Shown one piece after another: positions 41,599-50,251 of a stretch of DNA of 64,000 nucleotides. A program made the translations under genes and the position numbers. Numbering within the stretch: the first letter of the stretch is position 1; each line of letters begins with the position of its first letter. The stretch lies in assembly GCA_015272515.1 (NCBI GenBank), contig JACYLN010000141.1, positions 28,338 through 92,337 on the forward strand. The letters are read 5' to 3'. The stretch is from Leptolyngbyaceae cyanobacterium C42_A2020_001 (lineage in GTDB: Bacteria; Cyanobacteriota; Cyanobacteriia; Leptolyngbyales; Leptolyngbyaceae). The notes beneath the pieces are model-generated. The model worked only from the letters and a program-made list of their open reading frames with translations. It did no database searches and was not told where the DNA came from.

Positions 41599-44151
41599 CT
41601 ACTCTTCTGTAGTTGGACATAGATCTCTCACCTCGGCTGCGGTGTCGAGGACGATCGCTTTTTCTGCCAGGTGCTTACACTCTGCCAGAGTTAGCCGCCG
41701 CACCTGGGCTTTAATGCTGGGAATGGTGGGAATACTGACGCTGAGTTCTCTCACGCCTAATCCAATCAAAATAGGAACGGCTTGCGGATCGCTGGCAACC
41801 CCGCCGCAAACTCCACACCACTTGCCATGCCGATTGGCAGCCTGGGCAGCCATGCCAATGAGTTTTAACACACCTGGATTTAGAGCATCGGCGAAGGATG
41901 CAAGTTTGGGATGCCCGCGATCAACGGCGAGCGTGTATTGGGTGAGGTCGTTGGTGCCTACGGAGAAAAAGTCTACGTACTTCGCGAACTGATCGGCAAT
42001 GACCGCTGTGGCTGGAACTTCCACCATGATTCCAGCCTGGATTGGTGAAACACCTAACCGCTGGGTTTCTTCGTCCAGCATTCCTTTTGCCATACGCCAA
42101 TCTTCAATTCGGGCGATCATCGGAAACATCACTTTGACATTGCCCAGGTTGGAAGCGCGCAGGATTGCCCGAAGTTGAGTGCGAAGAATATCGGGGCGAT
42201 CGAAGCCAAGACGCACCCCCCGTTCGCCCAGGAAGGGGTTTTCTTCATGGGGAATGGGCAGGTAGGAAAGAGGTTTATCACCGCCTACATCCAGAGTGCG
42301 GATGATCAAGGGGCGATCGCCTAGTGCTTGCGCGATGCTGCCATATAATTCTGCCTGTTCATCTTCAGTAGGGGCAGTGGCTCGATCCATGAACACAATT
42401 TCAGAACGCAGTAGCCCAACCCCTTCAGTGCCAAGTGAAATGGCTTTTTCCGCATCGGCTTTGCTGCCAATGTTGGCAACCACTTCAATCTGCAACCCAT
42501 CTTGAGTCACAGCAGGTTGATGCGCAGAGGCAAGTTCTTGCTGACGGCGCGCTTTGAGGCGAGTTTGGTGTAGCTGAACGGCATCCATCTCTGCCTGGGT
42601 GGGGTTCAGGCGCAAAATGCCTTTGCTGCCGTCGAGAATAACAGGAGTGCCGTCTGCGAGATCCAAAATCCGGGGTTCGGCTCCAGCGATCGCGGGAATA
42701 TCCATTGATCGTGCCAGGATCGACACATGGGATGTTGCACCCCCACCAACGGTGCAGAAGCCGAGTACTTTGTTCCGATCCATCGTGGCAGTATCAGAAG
42801 GGGTGAGGTCTTCAGCGAGTAGAATGCACTGATCGGGGTAGGTGGCTGGTTCCACTGAAATCCCCGTTAAAATTCGCAAAACTCGCCCACCCACATCGCG
42901 TAGATCATTGGCACGGGCAGCAAGCAGTTCATTTTTGAGTTGGGCAAGTTGATCTGCCTGGTAGGTGTAGGTTTGTTTCCAGGCGAAGGCGGCACTTTTA
43001 CCTTTGGCGATCGCGCTATCGGCAATATCAATTAGTTCTGGATCTTCCAACAATTCCAGGTGAGCCGCAAAGATTGCCGCTTTGCCTGCATCTTTTTGTC
43101 CGTGAACTTTTGCCCGGAGTGCCTCAATTTCCAGCTTTGCTTGAGCCACTGCCTGGTCTAGCTTGCGCTGTTCTTCTCTGGGAGTACCACCCGTTTCAGC
43201 TACCCGAATCTCCTGCCGACTAAGGTGATAGGTTTTACCGACAGCAATACCGGGCGATGCTGCTACTCCCAGAATCATGTTTGGGTCTGTAGAGCGAGGA
43301 CGGGGAGCAGGTTCTGAGGCATCGAGATGGGCAACACTGGCAGGAGCGGAAATGGGCGCTGCACCCTCTTCTCCCAACCCCATGCGAATTGCCTCAGACA
43401 GTTCAGTGATGGCGGCTTTAGCATCGTCTCCGGTTGCCACCAGTTGCACTCTGGCGTTTTTGCCAATTTCTAACCCCATGATGCCAACTACACTGCGAAC
43501 ATTGGCTTGTTTCATGTTGTACTGGAGGCGAATATCGGACTTGTATTTTTTCGCTAAATTTGCCAACACGGCGGCGGGGCGGGCGTGGAACCCGGTGGGG
43601 TTCGGTACAACAATTGGTTCAGATGTGACCGTAGCCCCAGCTTGAGGCTCAGTAGCGAGTTCGGCACCATCCAGCGCCAGTTCTAGGATGATAGATTGCC
43701 CAACTGTGACTGAGCCTGAATACGGCAAAAACTGGGAGACGCGATCGCTGTTGGTAATCACGATCTGCGTTAGTAAACTTTTGGCATGGAGCGCTACATA
43801 ATCTGGATCGAACTCAATGAGCGGATCACCTAGTTTTACGAATTGACCAACTTTTACTTTCGGGTTAAAGCCCTGTCCCTTCAGCACGACAGTATCTAAG
43901 CCAATGTGCATTAAAACTTCTAGCCCATCGTCTGTTTTGATAGTGACTGCGTGGTTTGCGGGATGGAGTTGGATCACTTCACCATCGCAAGGTGCACACA
44001 AGACGCGATCGACTGGGTCGATAGAAACTCCGTCTCCAACCATTTTCTGAGCAAAAACTGGGTCAGGCACTGTTTCTAACGGCACCAAATAGCCAGACAA
44101 GGGCGCTTTCAACGAAACTGCTGAAGGGCTTTTGACCACTGTGGAAGCCAT
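41599..44151 (-). CDS. PTS EIIA-HPr-EI fusion protein
   Basis: 850 residues combining three phosphotransferase proteins. EIIA-Glc (about 12-160) has the paired active-site histidines in PANHAVTIK (His67) and LEVLMHIGLDTV (phospho-His82). HPr (about 176-262) has phospho-His189 in NPTGFHARPAAVLANLA and keeps a serine at NVRSVVGIMGL. EI (about 292-840) has phospho-His475 in GGATSHVSILARSMDIPAIA and the PEP-binding C-terminal barrel (IRTLDVGGDKPLSYL). The domain order is that of NagF of Pseudomonas. It passes phosphate from PEP to the EIICB at 39158. Sugar PTS is rare in cyanobacteria, so acquisition by transfer is likely. Confidence 0.93.
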   Translation of the reverse strand: MASTVVKSPSAVSLKAPLSGYLVPLETVPDPVFAQKMVGDGVSIDPVDRVLCAPCDGEVIQLHPANHAVTIKTDDGLEVLMHIGLDTVVLKGQGFNPKVKVGQFVKLGDPLIEFDPDYVALHAKSLLTQIVITNSDRVSQFLPYSGSVTVGQSIILELALDGAELATEPQAGATVTSEPIVVPNPTGFHARPAAVLANLAKKYKSDIRLQYNMKQANVRSVVGIMGLEIGKNARVQLVATGDDAKAAITELSEAIRMGLGEEGAAPISAPASVAHLDASEPAPRPRSTDPNMILGVAASPGIAVGKTYHLSRQEIRVAETGGTPREEQRKLDQAVAQAKLEIEALRAKVHGQKDAGKAAIFAAHLELLEDPELIDIADSAIAKGKSAAFAWKQTYTYQADQLAQLKNELLAARANDLRDVGGRVLRILTGISVEPATYPDQCILLAEDLTPSDTATMDRNKVLGFCTVGGGATSHVSILARSMDIPAIAGAEPRILDLADGTPVILDGSKGILRLNPTQAEMDAVQLHQTRLKARRQQELASAHQPAVTQDGLQIEVVANIGSKADAEKAISLGTEGVGLLRSEIVFMDRATAPTEDEQAELYGSIAQALGDRPLIIRTLDVGGDKPLSYLPIPHEENPFLGERGVRLGFDRPDILRTQLRAILRASNLGNVKVMFPMIARIEDWRMAKGMLDEETQRLGVSPIQAGIMVEVPATAVIADQFAKYVDFFSVGTNDLTQYTLAVDRGHPKLASFADALNPGVLKLIGMAAQAANRHGKWCGVCGGVASDPQAVPILIGLGVRELSVSIPTIPSIKAQVRRLTLAECKHLAEKAIVLDTAAEVRDLCPTTEE

Positions 44152-44254
44152 TCTCGTCTCCTAAAATTTATGCTCAAAAGGATATCGTGGTTTTGATCCC
44201 AGGAATGAGCAAAATTGTTATTTCTTTATCTTCAGAGGTTTACACCCCAAAGAG

Positions 44255-44276
44255 TCTCTACACAAAGACGTAGAGA
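44255..44276 (-). terminator. Weak hairpin after the DUF928 gene
   Basis: TCTCTAC / GTAGAGA (44255-44261 and 44270-44276) with an 8-nt loop, about 30 bp beyond the DUF928 stop. A short stem without a strong T-run. Confidence 0.35.
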
Positions 44277-44303
44277 TCCTGAAGTGACATATTTCTTTAT
44301 TGT

Positions 44304-45140
44304 TTATGGTTGACTCTGTTTAGGAATGCAGCACTTAACAATTGGAGCTGCGGCAGACGCTTTCAAATTAGATTGTTGCAGTAACTCTATCCAGGCTAAA
44401 GGCATCGCTGTATCAGATGTTTTCTTATCCCAAACTGAGTTGCCCAATGTAGTCAGTGAATCATACCAAATGCCATTTTCAGCGTAGAAGGTTGCTTGTT
44501 CTAGGGGTGTTTTTGCGATCGCAAGTCGTTTTTGTAGTTCAGCAGATGGTTGTACGCGTTGAACTCCCCCACTCATGATAAAAGGCGTATCAAACGTTAA
44601 GTTTGCTAAATCATTACTACTAGAGTTGCAATACACGGTAAATTGCCACCGATAGGGAGTATTGAGCTGAAGCGGTGGGGCTGTTGATGGCACTGCAAAA
44701 CGGACAACTCCATTGGATATTTTAGGAATCTGAAATGGAATCCGATATAGCAAGTGATTGGTTTGATCAAAAACGCTTAACCAAATGAGAGCACCGTTTT
44801 GAAAGCCTTTTGGACTGTGAAGCCAAAAAGTGGGATGGGCACGGGTGGTCAAGCCCCAACGAACCGCGCGATCGCTCGTCTCCATTGTGGGTACCAGTGG
44901 AATTAGTTGGTCGTCTGCATCGTTGGTATTGCAACCTCGCCGCCCTCCTGCACCCCGACCTTTGGGTTCACCAATGCTGGCAGGAACTTCCAAATTTGCC
45001 GGGTTGAAGCGAATCGAAGTCGGTTCTTGAGCATGAGCAATCTGGGGCGATCGGGCAACCAAGACAAAACTCACACCACTGCATAGAACAAGCGTCGTTA
45101 CAGTTAGGGAACGTTGAAATAAATTAGTTTTATTAATCAT
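44304..45140 (-). CDS. DUF928 protein, secreted
   Basis: 278 residues. A signal peptide is clear (LTVTTLVLCSGVSFVLVA, cleavage around IAHAQ). The mature part has the DUF928 elements GRGAGGRRGCNT, LIPLVPTMETSDRAVRWGLT and HPTFWLHSP, then beta-rich sequence and the end helix TPLEQATFYAENGIWYDSLT. It is exported to the periplasm or beyond; the role is unknown. Its ATG overlaps the stop of the CHAT-CHASE2 gene by 8 bp, which makes translational coupling, and hence a shared function, likely. Cys residues (CNTN, CNSS, CC near the end) may form disulfides. Confidence 0.9.
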   Translation of the reverse strand: MINKTNLFQRSLTVTTLVLCSGVSFVLVARSPQIAHAQEPTSIRFNPANLEVPASIGEPKGRGAGGRRGCNTNDADDQLIPLVPTMETSDRAVRWGLTTRAHPTFWLHSPKGFQNGALIWLSVFDQTNHLLYRIPFQIPKISNGVVRFAVPSTAPPLQLNTPYRWQFTVYCNSSSNDLANLTFDTPFIMSGGVQRVQPSAELQKRLAIAKTPLEQATFYAENGIWYDSLTTLGNSVWDKKTSDTAMPLAWIELLQQSNLKASAAAPIVKCCIPKQSQP

Positions 45141-47481
45141 GACGCAACGCTTTCACATCTGAAGAGGGAATCAATAATACACTTGAGCTTGCTAACAACA
45201 GGGCAAGCAGTGGTGGCAACAGCGGAATCCACCCAGCTTGAATCAGAGCAATCCAGCAAATCGCCACCATCGTGATAAGGGTGACTATCACGGCAACAAC
45301 GAGCCACCCCATCTGTTGCCGCAATAGGCAGGCAAGCACGCCACCTGCGATCGCCCAGCCAGTCACCCACAGGGCTTCGAGCCACGGTGACCAAACCCAG
45401 AGTAGAGGGCGTTGATCCAATACTGCGCTCAAAATCTGGCTCACCATTTGGGCATGAAGCACGATTCCCGGTACTTGCTCGGTACGGGATTTGCCATAGG
45501 GCGTTTGCCAATAATCGCCACCGCTAAATGGAGCCGCTACTCCAATCATCACGATCCGATCTTTGAACACCTGCGGGTTCACCTGACCCGCCATAATTTG
45601 CCCTACAGTGACTTGCTGAGCGATCGCGCCTGGGGTGGGGGTTGCCCGATAGTTGAGCAAAACCTGTCCGCCGCCTGCATCCGCTGGTTGATAACCGCTG
45701 GTACGGGGTTGTAAGCGCTGGAACAGCGTGTTACCGATTTGTAAATTGTGCTCTGGCGTGAAGGCGATCGCAATTCCTTTAGTTTGGAGATAGCGTTGCG
45801 CCAGTTGCAGGCTGAGGGCGAGGGTAGCAGTGCAGCGCGAAGTTGGGTTTGAGGGCAGGTACATCAAATGCCGCCGAATCACGCCATCCTGATCCACTAC
45901 AAAGTCGCTAAAACTGACCCGTTCGGGAGGAACTTCCGGCGGCGGCAAAATTCCCGTAGGGTCGGCTTCCGCTTCAGGTCGCTTACAGATGGCAATCAGG
46001 CGATCGCTCTGCTGGAAACGGGTTGCCAGTTGTGGTTCGGTAGCAGGCGTGTCACGATACACATCCAGCCCAATTACGGCGGGTTGCTGGGCTTCAATCT
46101 TGCGAAGAAGCTGATTCAGCGTGCTGTCTGAGAGGGAACCCTGCCGCATTTTCACCCCCTCTGCCTGAATATCTTGATCAGTAATGGCAACGACCAACAG
46201 GCGACTATCTGGCGGTTCAGCCGGACGCGTTTGCATCAGGCGATCGAATGCCCACAGTTCCAATGGTTGCAACCAGCCCAGCCAACGCCCCCCCATGACG
46301 AACCCCGTGGCAACAAATCCACTCAGAAGCACGGTTTGCAGTTCTCGCCGGGTGGGGAAACGCCGGGATACCCGCTTTTTGCCACTCCACTCATGCCACA
46401 TAGGGGGGGCTTCTGCTGGGTTCTGGCAAATGACTGGCAACCAGGTGGCACAGGGAAAATCTGTTTCCAGCGCTTCTAGTTTTTCGCGGGCTACTCGCAC
46501 GGAGCCGTACAACGATTTTCCACCTGCAAATGCGGTTAGAAACCCTTTCAAAAATTCTTGTGCGACGCGATCGGGGACAGGTTCGCGCATGACGATCACT
46601 TGCGGCAGGCTGAGATCGGCTAAGTCTCGCGCCAGTCCTAACCCATCACACGAGTTGAAAATTGCTAGCTTCAACCCGTGGGCGATCGCAGTCCGCAATC
46701 CATATTTCAGTTCTTCAATCGTCAGGCGATCGTACTGATTAATTTGAATGTGTCCCGTGCCCTGGCTGGAACTGTGTCCAGCGAAAAACAATACATCCCA
46801 GCCTGGTTCCCACAATTGCTGATGCAGTTCTTTAGGATGCGGTTCCACCAAAAACGTCAATTCCACATCTGGCAACTGTTTCAGCAGTTCTTGATCTTTC
46901 GCAACGTCAATGCCTTCACTGTTGCCCAAAATCGCCAGAATTCGCACTTTGCCTTTGGGCTTTTGCAAAGGCGCTTTCACCGGGCGACTATATTCCGGCA
47001 AACTCAGGGCAATTTCGGCACGGGGATAATCTTCTAACAACGACCAGAGGCACCAGGGCAAACGCAGCAGGGCAGGATCATCTGCCACCACAATCAGCCT
47101 GAGTTCCTGATCTGGCGTGAGACGGGTTCGCAATTGGCGATCAATATTACGAAATGCTTCCGCATTCAGCCAGCGGTTCATTGTCTGCTGCAACTGTTGA
47201 CACAACGCCCGAAATTCCTCATGGGAGACGTGGGTCAGGTCGGTTTCATCAACTTCAATCTCAAATGTAGAGCGCGATCGCCGCCACCCCAGATTGGCAT
47301 AAACGGCTTCGTAAACCGCCTGCCATTGCTGATAAAGCTCTTTCAGTTCCAACGTAGGTGGCAAACTCCCCGTAAACTGCATAGGAGTTGAGCTTTGACT
47401 ATCCCATAACTGGGCAATCACGGTGGGCAAACCAGACTGCCAATCTCCTTTGCCTAGATTTAAAACAACCAGGTAGCTCAT
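45133..47481 (-). CDS. CHAT protease-like domain fused to CHASE2 sensor, membrane protein
   Basis: 782 residues. The N-terminal half is a CHAT (caspase-like) domain with the catalytic dyad visible: His236 in LFFAGHSSSQG and Cys278 in AIFNSCDGLGLA. A transmembrane segment (about 385-405) leads to a CHASE2 extracytoplasmic sensor (about 405-680, with ITDQDIQAEGV and MIGVAAPFSGGDYWQTP), and three helices close it (about 690-775). The arrangement suggests that an outside signal sensed by CHASE2 controls a cytoplasmic protease. It lacks an obvious Shine-Dalgarno. It lies downstream of DUF1822 by 124 bp and overlaps DUF928 by 8 bp. Confidence 0.92.
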   Translation of the reverse strand: MSYLVVLNLGKGDWQSGLPTVIAQLWDSQSSTPMQFTGSLPPTLELKELYQQWQAVYEAVYANLGWRRSRSTFEIEVDETDLTHVSHEEFRALCQQLQQTMNRWLNAEAFRNIDRQLRTRLTPDQELRLIVVADDPALLRLPWCLWSLLEDYPRAEIALSLPEYSRPVKAPLQKPKGKVRILAILGNSEGIDVAKDQELLKQLPDVELTFLVEPHPKELHQQLWEPGWDVLFFAGHSSSQGTGHIQINQYDRLTIEELKYGLRTAIAHGLKLAIFNSCDGLGLARDLADLSLPQVIVMREPVPDRVAQEFLKGFLTAFAGGKSLYGSVRVAREKLEALETDFPCATWLPVICQNPAEAPPMWHEWSGKKRVSRRFPTRRELQTVLLSGFVATGFVMGGRWLGWLQPLELWAFDRLMQTRPAEPPDSRLLVVAITDQDIQAEGVKMRQGSLSDSTLNQLLRKIEAQQPAVIGLDVYRDTPATEPQLATRFQQSDRLIAICKRPEAEADPTGILPPPEVPPERVSFSDFVVDQDGVIRRHLMYLPSNPTSRCTATLALSLQLAQRYLQTKGIAIAFTPEHNLQIGNTLFQRLQPRTSGYQPADAGGGQVLLNYRATPTPGAIAQQVTVGQIMAGQVNPQVFKDRIVMIGVAAPFSGGDYWQTPYGKSRTEQVPGIVLHAQMVSQILSAVLDQRPLLWVWSPWLEALWVTGWAIAGGVLACLLRQQMGWLVVAVIVTLITMVAICWIALIQAGWIPLLPPLLALLLASSSVLLIPSSDVKALRHD

Positions 47482-47605
47482 GGGGAAGGGAGGTGAGGAA
47501 GATAGGGGCGGTGGGGAAGCGAAACAGGTAGGGGCAGGTTTTATGCCTGACCAAAAATGGCAGGGACTGATTGATGCCTACTAAGACACCGAACAGCAGG
47601 GAAAT

Positions 47606-48784
47606 TTAAACTACAAATTCTTCCATATATAGAGTTTCTGCAAATAAAACTTCCAGACTGAATCGAGCACCAGAGGGACATTTGAAGCGCTTTAACTGGA
47701 TCAAATTATCTTGTTCACGGGCTTGCACAGACTGGATGCGTTCGCCACTGGGTACGAGTAACGTCAGACTCAGATTTTGGGGCAGGCATTGCGATCGCTC
47801 AGTTGGGCGAACCTGTACCCGCACGCTGAATCGTCCATCGGCTTCCGGTTCAATGGCAACCAGCAACAAAACGGGATGGTCGGGAAAGCGCAATAATTTG
47901 GCGCGTCGCACTGCCGGTTCGTTGAGATCAGTGGTTTGGCGCACGTTAAACGCTAAATCGGGTTCCACTCCCAGCAAACTCTCCAACGCTTCCCAGCCTG
48001 CATCAAACTGATTGTGTAACCATTGCCCCAGCGAGGTAATTAGAGGGGTTGGACACGTTTGTGCCGTTGATAGGTTTTGCCGCAATTCTAATAACCGCTG
48101 CCGCAAGTTGTCATTGTTTAACAGGGCACCCCATTGCTCAAAGGGCGCTTCCAATCGGGGTTGCAAAATTGTTGGTTGGCTCAGTTGCAAAAGCAACTCT
48201 TCTGCTTGCGTGGCAGAAAGAGCGGGTAACGCCAGAACTTCTGCCTGGGTCGGCTCGTTGGGGTAAAGCTGTTGTACGACCCACAAAACACTCAGGTCTT
48301 GTACTAAGTGTTCCGCTTCGATGCCATAACTGCGATCGCGATCGTCATAATGACCCAATTGCTTAATCTGCTCATGGGTGGTGTAGCCCCAAACGCGCAA
48401 CCACAAATCATCCGGGTCAATCTGAACTGCTAAAAAATAATCTCCTGCCCAGGCGGGAATATCCACCCACTCCTGGGGAACTCGCAATTCACTAACATCC
48501 AGCGTCTTGTCAGGAATCAACACTAGGCGTTTACTGCCGAGATGAATGACCGTGCCGCTCACCAGTTCCCACAGTGCAGGCGATGCATAGGGCGAGAGAG
48601 TTGCCGTCGGTGTTTGCTCTTCCTGTAGCCAGGGCAGAACGGTTTTTGAGCAGATGTCATTTAAGTAACGACTCCACTTGGCTGAGGGATAAGAAACAGA
48701 CTGAACATCCTCCCATGACGCTTGATGAATTTCGGGTGGGATGTCCAATCTGAAGTCGGTGATGGTCTCGAACATGAAGCTCAT
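47606..48784 (-). CDS. DUF1822 protein
   Basis: 392 residues, no signal peptide or membrane segment. The DUF1822 pattern is clear: an N-terminal acidic and Trp-rich region (AWAGDYFLAVQIDPDDLWLR, WGYTTHEQIKQLGHYD), a Gln-rich helical middle and a beta-rich C-terminal domain (VLLLVAIEPEADGRFSVRVQ). Families of this kind are found almost only in cyanobacteria next to sigma factors and CHAT-CHASE2 proteins. The function is unknown. ATG 48784 is chosen for the AAGGAG 5 nt upstream; it begins 9 bp after the sigma gene stop, so the two are certainly cotranscribed. Confidence 0.9.
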   Translation of the reverse strand: MSFMFETITDFRLDIPPEIHQASWEDVQSVSYPSAKWSRYLNDICSKTVLPWLQEEQTPTATLSPYASPALWELVSGTVIHLGSKRLVLIPDKTLDVSELRVPQEWVDIPAWAGDYFLAVQIDPDDLWLRVWGYTTHEQIKQLGHYDDRDRSYGIEAEHLVQDLSVLWVVQQLYPNEPTQAEVLALPALSATQAEELLLQLSQPTILQPRLEAPFEQWGALLNNDNLRQRLLELRQNLSTAQTCPTPLITSLGQWLHNQFDAGWEALESLLGVEPDLAFNVRQTTDLNEPAVRRAKLLRFPDHPVLLLVAIEPEADGRFSVRVQVRPTERSQCLPQNLSLTLLVPSGERIQSVQAREQDNLIQLKRFKCPSGARFSLEVLFAETLYMEEFVV

Positions 48785-48793
48785 AGGTACTCC

Positions 48794-50215
48794 TTAACCA
48801 GCATGGCTATCAACCTGGTAATGAGCTTGCAGCCATTCTTCCAGGGTGACGCTGATGTACTTAACCACGGTTGAGGTTGGCGTAATATGCAAGGTTTCTT
48901 GGCTCCAGCGGGTCAATGCCAGTAATAACTTTTCTCTTGCCTTCGCCAGTTTACGAGAAACCGCATATTGCTGAAGGTTGAGGTGTTGGGCAATTTGCTG
49001 CTGGGTCAATCCTTGCTGATAGTAAAGTTGCAGCAACTCTTGCAGAGCAGGTTCCAGGCTGATGAGGGCATCTTTGAGCACCTTGTTCACTTGACTTTGC
49101 TGCGTTTGGCGCGCCTGAGTGTCTTCGTCGGCAATCAAACTGGTGAGGAGCGAATCATCTGTAGAACCAGGCAGATCATCTTGAATTTCTCCCGTCTCTT
49201 GCCCTAAACGAGGCGCGTTTAGGGAAGTGATAGCTGGATACAAATAAGTTCGTGCTCGGCTGGCGCAGGCGACAACCCACCGTTCCACCTGCTGCGGACT
49301 GGCCTCCGGGCTGGGAATATTCAACGTTTGGCGATCCTGGTTAAACTGTTGAGCGATCGCGTTCCAGGTTGCCCCATCAGGAGCCGCAAGCTGTCGCAAT
49401 CCCGGTGTTTTTCTGGGAATGTATATATCGGTAAAACAATGCCATGCCAGCAAATGAGTCTCCACTTCGTTTGGCAACAACCCCGCCGTCTGCAACGCTT
49501 CATTTAACTGCTTGCGGCTCAGCTTTAACAATAAACCCCAATCGTTACAGCGATCCACTTCCCGTCGTTGCCGCAAATCATCCCGAATAATGTTACCAAA
49601 TGCCGTGTTCGCGTAGGTTTTGAGACTGGGTAACTGGTCAGAATCAAATGCTTTGAGAATCTTTGGCACCGCCGCGATCGCCACCTGAAAACAATCTGAC
49701 AGCCGGTATTGCACCCCATCCATTCGAGAAACCGCCTTCTGAGCGCACCAGTAACCGGTTTCTTGAAGGTAGGCAGAGAGGTGGGAAAAGGGCAAGGGAG
49801 ATGGGGGAGGGGAGGATGATGAGGGCGGGGGGGAATGGGTGGGTGGGTGGGTGGGTGAGTGAATGGGTGATGGGGGAGTTGGAGAATTTTGTTCTCCCTG
49901 AGTCGAACCGAAGGGAATTTTGGCTTCCGGTGAGTCAGCCGAACCGAATTTTGAATTTTGAATTCCTCCCCTATCTCCCTTAGCTCCCTCCTCTCCCCTT
50001 CCTTCCTTCTGGCTTCTGACTCCTGACTCCTGACTCCACTGCTTATGCCAGTAAGTGGCCCAAAAGCTTTCGGATGCCCCGGACTCTGGGATGTCCTTCA
50101 AACATCGCTCCATACTGCGGCGCAGTCGGGTATCGGTTACCCAACCGGTAGCGCGATCGTCTTCCAATCGCAGAAAGGTCGAAAAAAGTTCGATCAGAGT
50201 TTGGCGCGATCGCAT
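48794..50215 (-). CDS. Sigma-70-type factor with a low-complexity insert
   Basis: 473 residues. A region-2-like helical core (QYRLSDCFQVAIAAVPKILK, TAFGNIIRDDLRQRREVDR) follows the insert, and the C-terminal region 4 HTH reads GLTQQQIAQHLNLQQYAVSR. Residues about 60-146 are Ser/Pro-rich and come from an insertion of GGAGTCA-type repeats that stays in frame; without it the length would be about 390. It probably directs transcription of a small regulon; its own operon is the natural candidate. It starts 36 bp after the secreted CHAT gene and precedes DUF1822 by 9 bp. Confidence 0.88.
   Translation of the reverse strand: MRSRQTLIELFSTFLRLEDDRATGWVTDTRLRRSMERCLKDIPESGASESFWATYWHKQWSQESGVRSQKEGRGEEGAKGDRGGIQNSKFGSADSPEAKIPFGSTQGEQNSPTPPSPIHSPTHPPTHSPPPSSSSPPPSPLPFSHLSAYLQETGYWCAQKAVSRMDGVQYRLSDCFQVAIAAVPKILKAFDSDQLPSLKTYANTAFGNIIRDDLRQRREVDRCNDWGLLLKLSRKQLNEALQTAGLLPNEVETHLLAWHCFTDIYIPRKTPGLRQLAAPDGATWNAIAQQFNQDRQTLNIPSPEASPQQVERWVVACASRARTYLYPAITSLNAPRLGQETGEIQDDLPGSTDDSLLTSLIADEDTQARQTQQSQVNKVLKDALISLEPALQELLQLYYQQGLTQQQIAQHLNLQQYAVSRKLAKAREKLLLALTRWSQETLHITPTSTVVKYISVTLEEWLQAHYQVDSHAG
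49777..50035. repeat. In-frame low-complexity insertion in the sigma factor gene
   Basis: About 260 bp made of heptamer GACTCCT/GGAGTCA units (50000-50035), purine-rich tracts, and four GGTG steps near 49837-49860, plus a GTTCGGCTGA-type repeat. It keeps the reading frame and encodes residues about 60-146 of the sigma factor. Confidence 0.7.
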
Positions 50216-50251
50216 GATTCCTCTATTTTCTACACCCCATCCTGGTATTGC

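Noticed and set aside
46184..46738. 184-residue frame antisense to CHAT-CHASE2
   Set aside because: Lies wholly within a recognised gene, with Arg/Ser-rich composition typical of a reverse frame.
47482..47605. Possible regulatory RNA between DUF1822 and CHAT-CHASE2
   Set aside because: The gap is a common GTAGGGGCAGG-type dispersed repeat with purine-rich tracts; nothing suggests a specific RNA.
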